In this document: piece after piece, positions 1 through 4,090 of the stretch
How positions within the stretch are numbered: position 1 is the stretch's first letter
Layout of the letters: each line of letters starts with the position of its first letter
Assembly: GCA_964425415.1 (NCBI GenBank)
Contig: CAYRMJ010000066.1
Location: 1-7,316 of the forward strand
DNA from: JAADDK01 sp964425415
GTDB lineage: Archaea > Thermoplasmatota > Thermoplasmata > Thermoplasmatales > Aciduliprofundaceae
Length of the DNA stretch: 7,316 bases
Direction of reading: 5' to 3'
The notes under the pieces: generated by a model
Told to the model about the DNA's origin: nothing
What the model saw: the letters and a program-made list of their open reading frames with translations, nothing else
Databases searched by the model: none
Position numbers and translations under genes: made by a program

Positions 1-37
1 ATATTTATTTTTAATAAAATCAAAATAATAAACCTTT

Positions 38-60
38 ATGTTGCATTAAAGTTATAATCC
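38..60 (+). promoter_or_regulatory. Probable mtnA promoter (TTGCA, BRE-like stretch, TATA)
   Basis: TTGCA at 41-45 is followed by an A-rich BRE-like stretch (46-52) and the TATA-like element TATAATCC at 53-60. With the usual archaeal TATA-to-start distance, transcription would begin near 80-83, leaving a leader of only a few bases before the ATG at 89. A second, weaker TATA-like string (CTTTATG, 34-40) would start transcription near 62 and give a leader of about 25 bases that includes the hairpin at 69-85. The spacing pattern is seen in the sequence; promoter function is inferred. Confidence 0.45.
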
Positions 61-68
61 AAGTGGTG

Positions 69-85
69 ATTACCCAACGGGTGAT
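69..85 (+). promoter_or_regulatory. Possible SD-masking hairpin or operator palindrome before mtnA
   Basis: ATTACCC (69-75) and GGGTGAT (79-85) can pair over seven positions, with one G-U wobble in RNA, around a three-base loop AAC. The 3' arm contains GGTGAT (80-85), the Shine-Dalgarno sequence three bases before the ATG at 89, so the fold would hide the ribosome site. As DNA it is a near-perfect inverted repeat close to the expected transcription start and could instead be an operator. Another GGTGAT copy sits at 65-70. Confidence 0.35.
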
Positions 86-88
86 GTG

Positions 89-1096
89 ATGAGAATAAAT
101 ATCGGCTTAGAGAGTAAAGAAATGCGGGCAGTTTGGTTTGAAGATGGAATTGTGAAACTTATAGATCAGAGAAAGTTGCCTAAGGAATTTGTTATATACG
201 AGGCAAAAACTACGGAGGATGTGGCTTATGCGATTAAAGACATGGTTGTTAGAGGAGCGCCTGCCATTGGGATTACCGCCGCGTATGGCATGGCACAGGC
301 TGCGCTGCAGAGAAGGGATATAGATGATACTTTTGAAATACTTAGAAACACAAGACCCACCGCTCACGATTTATTTTACGCTCTCAAAAAGATGAGAGAG
401 AGCATAATTGAAGGCGAGGATCCCGTGAAAAAAGCAGAGGAGTATGCCAACGACATAATCGGAAGATGCAGAAAGATTGGAGAATACGGAGAATCCTTGA
501 TAAAAGACGGTTTTAGAATTTTAACGCACTGCAATGCAGGTGCTTTGGCAGTGGGAGATTGGGGCACAGCCACCGCACCAATACGCATGGCGCATCGCAA
601 AGGTAAAAAAATTTTTGTGTGGGTTGACGAAACAAGACCCAGACTCCAAGGTGCTAGGCTAACCGCATGGGAAATGGTGCAGGAAGGCATTGAACATGCA
701 ATTATCGCGGATAATGCAGCAGGGTACTTTATGCGAAAGGGTGAGGTAGATATGGTAATAGTAGGTGCAGATAGAATTACTTCAAATGGAGATGTGGCAA
801 ACAAAATAGGAACTTACGAGAAGGCAGTTGTTGCGCATGAGAACGGCATACCTTTCTATGTGGCTGCACCCATAAGCACCTTTGACTTCACATTAGAGAA
901 AGGAGATGATATACCAATTGAAGAACGCAGAGAAGAGGAAGTTTTATTTTGCCGTGAATGTCGTATTGCACCGAAAGAGAGCAGAGCAAGAAACCCTGCT
1001 TTTGACGTTACTCCAGCAAAATACGTAACAGGAATTATCACGGAAATGGGAATTTTCAGACCTGAAGAGGTTTGGAAATTGAAAGGGGATAAGTAG
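89..1096 (+). CDS. mtnA: S-methyl-5-thioribose-1-phosphate isomerase
   Basis: MtnA interconverts 5-methylthioribose-1-phosphate (aldose) and 5-methylthioribulose-1-phosphate in cytoplasmic methionine salvage. The 335-residue product has family-typical length and belongs to the MtnA/eIF2B-alpha family. Visible signatures, numbered from the ATG at 89, are RGAPAIGITAAYG near 55-67, RPTAHDLFYAL near 89-99, THCNAGALA near 146-154 with the expected catalytic Cys148, VDETRPRLQGARLTAWE near 179-195, and IVGADRITSNGDVANKIGTY near 224-243 with catalytic Asp228. RNPAFDVTP near the C-terminus is also characteristic. I place the start at ATG 89 because GGTGAT lies three bases upstream. An in-frame GTG at 86 and an ATG at 122 are possible, but both lack a usable SD site. 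The GADR and DETRPRLQGARLTAWE motifs favour MtnA over the related ribose-1,5-bisphosphate isomerase or eIF2B-alpha. No other methionine-salvage gene is adjacent, so the gene appears to stand alone. Confidence 0.93.
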   Translation: MRINIGLESKEMRAVWFEDGIVKLIDQRKLPKEFVIYEAKTTEDVAYAIKDMVVRGAPAIGITAAYGMAQAALQRRDIDDTFEILRNTRPTAHDLFYALKKMRESIIEGEDPVKKAEEYANDIIGRCRKIGEYGESLIKDGFRILTHCNAGALAVGDWGTATAPIRMAHRKGKKIFVWVDETRPRLQGARLTAWEMVQEGIEHAIIADNAAGYFMRKGEVDMVIVGADRITSNGDVANKIGTYEKAVVAHENGIPFYVAAPISTFDFTLEKGDDIPIEERREEEVLFCRECRIAPKESRARNPAFDVTPAKYVTGIITEMGIFRPEEVWKLKGDK

Positions 1097-1139
1097 AGCG
1101 TCTCTCTGAGGCATAGTTTCAAAGAGTCTTTCCCTTAAG

Positions 1140-1153
1140 TTTTAAATTTTTTT
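1140..1153 (+). terminator. Candidate T-rich terminator after mtnA
   Basis: A run of seven T (1147-1153), preceded by TTTTAAA, lies about 45 bases after the mtnA stop. Archaeal RNA polymerase commonly terminates on non-template-strand T runs without a hairpin, and no convincing stem is visible here. The call rests on position and composition only. Confidence 0.4.
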
Positions 1154-1190
1154 AGTGCTTCGTATAATAACTTTACCCCTCAAAAAGTGA

Positions 1191-1226
1191 AAATTTTGCA
1201 TTAAAATACATATACTTTGGAGTTAT
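1191..1226 (+). promoter_or_regulatory. trmB promoter, leaderless type, with possible operator
   Basis: AAATTTTGCA (1191-1200) is followed seven bases later by the TATA element ACATATAC (1208-1215). Its centre lies about 27 bases before the ATG at 1239, which predicts transcription starting at or next to the start codon. No Shine-Dalgarno sequence is present before the ATG, which agrees with a leaderless transcript. ATACT (1212-1216) and AGTTAT (1221-1226) form an imperfect inverted repeat overlapping the TATA box, loosely resembling the TACT...AGTA half-sites of TrmB-type operators. A perfect inverted repeat of AGTTATTAT (1221-1229) lies upstream at 1164-1172. Confidence 0.55.
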
Positions 1227-1238
1227 TATCCAATTGTT

Positions 1239-2465
1239 ATGGATGTTATAAGACGATACTTGAAAGAGTTAGGCCTCACGCAATACGAAACAGATGCGTA
1301 TATGGTTATTCTTGAAAAAGGTCTCTTAACCGCAACTGAATGCAGTGCCGCCTCGGGTGTTCCGAGACCAAGATGCTACGATGTTCTTCGGTCATTAATG
1401 GAAAAGGGTCTTGTGCGCATGGAACCGGGCAGACCCATTCGTTACTCTGCCATACACCCAGAGGTTGGGTTGATGAACTTATTTAAGACATACAGGGAGG
1501 TTATACAAAGGGACTTGGAGACAAAGGAGAGAAGCATGAAGTTTCTGCTTGAGCAGCTCTCTCAGGTTTACACAGGACAGGAATATGGAAACATAGAAGA
1601 GTATGTATGGGTCAGCAAAGAGGAACTAAATCCCCTAAGCCAAGTTGAGATTCTCAAAGATGTGAAAAGCAAATTCTATCTTATAACTCCTTACAGCGAA
1701 TCCATAGACAGTGAAACTGAATTTTACAATGCCCTGCTTGATGCTCTCAAAAGGGGAGTTGAAGTTAAGTTAATACAACCGATAAGCGGAATTGTGAATT
1801 TTCAGGCGTATGATTATCTAATTGCTCACGGAATGCAAATACGGCACATGCTCAATCCTCGTGGATTTTTCTCAATATCTGACGATGGTGTGTTCATTAG
1901 GCTAATAAAGGATAAAAGATATGTAGGTTCAGTGAGAATAAAGGATGATTTTACTAGAGAAACTATGATGGACTACTTCATGAGAATGTGGGAGTTGGGA
2001 GTTGATTACAAGGAGATGAAGGAGAGATACCAAAGCACTAGTTTGAAAGATTTTGAGTTTTCTTTGAGCCTTCCTAAAAAAGGCAGAATCCACTATGTGG
2101 AGTACTGGGACGATGAAGGATACGTAGAATTTTACATACCTCTGGTGAATGCCAAAGGATACATATCCGTATTCTGGTTCCATGACCGTGATTGGACTCC
2201 TGAAGAGTATATCAATTCAACTCTTGACAAAATAAGAATAGCTTCTGTGCAAACAGGAGAAACGGTAAAACAAGGGAAGACTACAATCATAGATGGAAGA
2301 TGGAAAAACATACTTTTAGGTACGGGACCAATAAAGTACAGAATTATAAACCAAGGAAAGAGAACATATCTACTGGTGGAAGCAGTCAACGCGGGAGAGA
2401 ACAGAGAAGTTGAGAGAGAAGCAATGATAACCCTTGACTTAATAGCAGATACCTTTAAGCCCTGA
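1239..2465 (+). CDS. TrmB-family transcriptional regulator
   Basis: This is a 408-residue archaeal transcriptional regulator. Residues 1-80 form a winged helix-turn-helix of TrmB type: LGLTQYETDAY (11-21) leads in, the recognition region is near SGVPRPRCYDVL (39-50), and the wing is near EPGRPIRYSAI (62-72). A charged helix with coiled-coil character (about 78-112) probably mediates dimerisation. Residues 118-260 resemble the phospholipase-D-like effector-sensing domain of TrmB proteins. A further beta-rich region spans about 280-408, making the protein longer than Thermococcus TrmB (about 340 residues). Family members bind sugars or other small ligands and repress or activate metabolic genes, often including their own. 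The ligand here cannot be read from sequence, and no ABC transporter or sugar-metabolism operon adjoins it. The start is supported by a TATA box about 27 bases upstream and a leaderless layout. Its last 11 bases overlap the convergent roadblock gene. Confidence 0.85.
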   Translation: MDVIRRYLKELGLTQYETDAYMVILEKGLLTATECSAASGVPRPRCYDVLRSLMEKGLVRMEPGRPIRYSAIHPEVGLMNLFKTYREVIQRDLETKERSMKFLLEQLSQVYTGQEYGNIEEYVWVSKEELNPLSQVEILKDVKSKFYLITPYSESIDSETEFYNALLDALKRGVEVKLIQPISGIVNFQAYDYLIAHGMQIRHMLNPRGFFSISDDGVFIRLIKDKRYVGSVRIKDDFTRETMMDYFMRMWELGVDYKEMKERYQSTSLKDFEFSLSLPKKGRIHYVEYWDDEGYVEFYIPLVNAKGYISVFWFHDRDWTPEEYINSTLDKIRIASVQTGETVKQGKTTIIDGRWKNILLGTGPIKYRIINQGKRTYLLVEAVNAGENREVEREAMITLDLIADTFKP

Positions 2466-2721
2466 TTTCTTTGGCTATTTTCTCGTAGTCTTCCTTTGTA
2501 CCAATAACAGCAAGAAGTTCGTTCCCCACCATCCCTATTATCACATCGTGCTTTTTGCCCTTTATGATTACTTCCTCCACTTCGTCACCGTATTCTCTAT
2601 GCGCAGTAAGCCCTGCTCCATAAGCTGCTGCACACATTATGCAAAACTTATCTCGCTCAACGTTCTCAGGGAGCTCACCTCTAACGTAGGTGCCATCCCT
2701 TTTGATTACCGCGTAAGCCAT
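2455..2721 (-). CDS. Small roadblock/LC7-like protein
   Basis: This 88-residue protein has the roadblock/LC7 (MglB-like) pattern: an initial beta strand (AYAVIKRDGTYV, 2-13), a long helix rich in small residues (DKFCIMCAAAYGAGL, 24-38), then paired strands EEVIIKGKKHDVIIGMV (49-65) and NELLAVIGT (67-75), and a final helix. Such proteins usually dimerise and act as scaffolds or regulators of small Ras-like GTPases; no GTPase is encoded in this window. I start it at the ATG at 2721 because GGGGTGA ends seven bases upstream, and because extension to the upstream ATG at 2799 would read out of frame through the conserved end of the V4R gene. It follows that gene after seven bases, so the two are co-transcribed and the V4R stop lies inside its SD site. 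The start gives a domain with no N-terminal extension. The family is assigned by fold pattern, so confidence is moderate. Confidence 0.72.
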   Translation of the reverse strand: MAYAVIKRDGTYVRGELPENVERDKFCIMCAAAYGAGLTAHREYGDEVEEVIIKGKKHDVIIGMVGNELLAVIGTKEDYEKIAKEIRA

Positions 2722-2728
2722 GTTAAGC

Positions 2729-3127
2729 TCACCCCATCCTCTTGATTTCAAACAGGCAATATGGATCTCCTCGGCTCTCGCATTTTGTCTCTTCCACATT
2801 CACAATTGTGCCATAATACTTCTCATAAATTTTTCTTATGATACCCCGAAGCATGTTGCATGTGGGAGCGTTTGACTCATGAACCTCCGCAGAGCCTCTG
2901 GTTTTAACGGAATCTTCACTCATTTCCACTTCTTCTACCCATCCCTTTTCCTTCAGAATCTCTGATATTTTTTCAAAGTAGTTCTCACGAGGTACATCCC
3001 TTGCTATAATTTCTCCGATAATTTCACCGCTTCTGAAGAACAGACCTATGGACGCGTAGGACATAATCCCCTGGTACACTTCCTTTATTTTGATTAGTTC
3101 CTCTTTAGTCAACTTAATCTCCGTCAT
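2729..3127 (-). CDS. V4R (4-vinyl reductase-like) domain protein
   Basis: The 132-residue product carries a V4R domain, a small-molecule-binding fold predicted to bind hydrocarbons and often a metal. Evidence is the C-terminal Cys pattern: Cys90 in APTCNMLRGI, then Cys116 and Cys124 in KCESRGDPYCLFEI, which is the family's hallmark. The N-terminal 60 residues are alpha-helical and charged. Stand-alone V4R proteins are common in archaea, and the domain also occurs as a sensor fused to regulators. The start chosen is ATG 3127, with GTGAT four bases upstream. A GTG at 3136 would add three residues but overlaps that SD. The gene is the first of a two-gene unit with the roadblock protein, which suggests a ligand sensor paired with a GTPase-regulator-type partner; that functional link is inferred from order alone. 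No transmembrane segment or signal peptide is seen. Confidence 0.82.
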   Translation of the reverse strand: MTEIKLTKEELIKIKEVYQGIMSYASIGLFFRSGEIIGEIIARDVPRENYFEKISEILKEKGWVEEVEMSEDSVKTRGSAEVHESNAPTCNMLRGIIRKIYEKYYGTIVNVEETKCESRGDPYCLFEIKRMG

Positions 3128-3158
3128 AGGTATCACTTAATCCTAATCTCATAATCCC

Positions 3159-3165
3159 ATATAAA
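3159..3165 (-). promoter_or_regulatory. TATA box for the V4R-roadblock unit
   Basis: On the minus strand TTTATAT reads from 3165 to 3159, just beyond the stop of the CBS-domain gene. Its centre is about 35 bases from the ATG at 3127, placing the transcription start near 3136 and giving a leader of about nine bases that contains the GTGAT ribosome site. The V4R-roadblock pair therefore probably has its own transcription start and does not depend on read-through from the CBS gene. Confidence 0.55.
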
Positions 3166-3166
3166 C

Positions 3167-3712
3167 TTATCTCATAGAATCGTAGCATTCCGGACATACC
3201 AGCATACCTTCAAACAGGGTTAATCTGTGAGAATACTGGCCACAACGCTCACATTTTCCAGATATGAACTCTATATTTTCATATGAATCATTACTAAAAG
3301 AGCTTATCTCACCATACTGCTTTGTTATCTCAAGTAGCTCTGGCGATATGCGAACAATATCATTTTCAGATAGAATTCCAATTACTGCATCATCTTTAAT
3401 CACCGGTAACTTTCTTATTCTTCTTCTACTCATTATTTTTGCAGCGGCAGCTATGCTCTCATCGTGGTCTATCATAACCACAGGACTGCTCATAATCTCC
3501 TTTACTTTTGTATTTGATGGATCCAAACCCTCAGCTATTACCTTAACTATGAAATCCCTGTCAGTCACTATTCCTGCAATGAGACCGTCCTCAACCAGAA
3601 GTGTGCTTACACCTTTTTTTCTCATTATTTTTGCAGCCTCTTCTGCACTTAGCTCTCCTGATACAATAACTGGATTTTTGGACATTACCTCTCTAACTTT
3701 TATGTCTCGCAT
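3167..3712 (-). CDS. Two-CBS-domain protein with C-terminal zinc ribbon
   Basis: The 181-residue protein has two tandem CBS motifs (about residues 5-60 and 70-125). Typical end-of-domain signatures are GIVTDRD (47-53) and GILSENDIV (112-120), and the second domain has the usual RRRIRKLPVI lead-in. CBS pairs form a Bateman module that usually senses adenosine nucleotides or S-adenosylmethionine and controls a partner. Residues 154-176 hold two CxxC pairs (Cys154/Cys157 and Cys173/Cys176) that should bind one zinc ion. The zinc ribbon probably mediates contact with a protein or nucleic acid; the target is unknown. The ATG at 3712 is chosen because GGTGG lies five bases upstream. TTG 3724 and GTG 3721 are in frame but overlap that SD. 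The gene has its own promoter and lies between two minus-strand units without overlap. The domain calls are firm; the biological role is not known from sequence. Confidence 0.88.
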   Translation of the reverse strand: MRDIKVREVMSKNPVIVSGELSAEEAAKIMRKKGVSTLLVEDGLIAGIVTDRDFIVKVIAEGLDPSNTKVKEIMSSPVVMIDHDESIAAAAKIMSRRRIRKLPVIKDDAVIGILSENDIVRISPELLEITKQYGEISSFSNDSYENIEFISGKCERCGQYSHRLTLFEGMLVCPECYDSMR

Positions 3713-3744
3713 ACAAGCCACCAAATGTGATTATGGAAATAATG

Positions 3745-3770
3745 ATTTAAAAATTTTTTGTGCAAAATTT
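3745..3770 (-). promoter_or_regulatory. Promoter of the CBS-domain gene
   Basis: On the minus strand AAATTTTGCA (3770-3761) is followed after seven A-rich bases (BRE-like) by the TATA element TTTTTAAAT (3753-3745). Transcription would start near 3722, ten bases before the ATG at 3712, just ahead of the GGTGG ribosome site. The T run within the TATA element may also terminate transcripts coming from the ASCH gene, whose stop is at 3773. The TTGCA-to-TATA spacing equals that of the mtnA and trmB promoters. Confidence 0.5.
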
Positions 3771-3772
3771 CC

Positions 3773-4090
3773 CTACTCTTCCATTTCAAAAAACAGCTGT
3801 GTGAAAATAGCATCGTCTGAAAACTCACCGTAAAATTTATTCAAAGCTTTTCTAAGATCATCTAAATTGTCAAATCCATCAATTTTAGCATCCTCCTCTT
3901 TCAGCTCGCTGAACCTTTTAAAACTAACCTTTGTTATCACGCCCACTCCTAAAATAGTGGTACCGCATCTCACAATGACCCGCTCACCTTCTTTATAATC
4001 CTTTATACCCAATCTTAGCGTTGCTCTCTTCTCTCCTCCTTTTATTTTCTCCATGAAATCTTCGCTGAAATTCAGATATTTCCTCATCAT
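3773..4090 (-). CDS. ASCH-domain protein, possible N4-acetylcytidine amidohydrolase
   Basis: This 105-residue protein is a single ASCH domain (PUA-like fold). The hallmark is GGEKRATLR (residues 18-26), with Lys21 and Thr24 in the family G-x-K-x-x-T-x-R motif. The protein then has a strand pair (ERVIVRCG, TILGVGVITKV) and a helix-rich end (EEDAKIDGF, LDDLRKALNKFYG). E. coli YqfB, an ASCH protein of about the same size, hydrolyses N4-acetylcytidine using Lys21, Thr24 and Glu74 (from memory). My by-eye alignment retains Lys and Thr and places Asp71 at the Glu position. Being co-transcribed with tmcA makes ac4C turnover or binding plausible, but other ASCH proteins bind RNA or act as ribonucleases. 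The ATG at 4090 has the strongest SD in the window (AGGAGGT, 4101-4095); ATG 4087 is an equal alternative. The gene starts inside tmcA, overlapping it by 98 bases in another frame. Confidence 0.8.
   Translation of the reverse strand: MMRKYLNFSEDFMEKIKGGEKRATLRLGIKDYKEGERVIVRCGTTILGVGVITKVSFKRFSELKEEDAKIDGFDNLDDLRKALNKFYGEFSDDAIFTQLFFEMEE

Noticed and set aside
86..88. GTG start for mtnA
   Set aside because: It directly abuts GGTGAT, leaving no spacer; the next codon, ATG at 89, has workable spacing.
376..804. A 142-codon minus-strand open frame opposite mtnA
   Set aside because: It is antisense to highly conserved MtnA motifs and encodes a Ser/Pro/Ala-rich string without domain character; it is a by-product of codon bias in mtnA.
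86..1096. Ribose-1,5-bisphosphate isomerase or eIF2B-alpha instead of MtnA
   Set aside because: The THCNAGALA, VDETRPRLQGARLTAWE and GADR...NGDVANKIGTY motifs and the RNPAFDVTP end agree with MtnA across the whole length.
2722..2799. N-terminal extension of the roadblock protein to an ATG at 2799
   Set aside because: The added 26 residues would overlap, out of frame, the conserved Cys motif of the V4R gene. The ATG at 2721 has a GGTGA site and gives a normal domain start.
3264..3833. A 189-codon plus-strand open frame opposite the CBS-domain gene
   Set aside because: It lies antisense to a protein with clear CBS and zinc motifs, is rich in Ser, Ile, Phe and Leu as expected of a shadow frame, and has no recognisable domain or convincing SD site.
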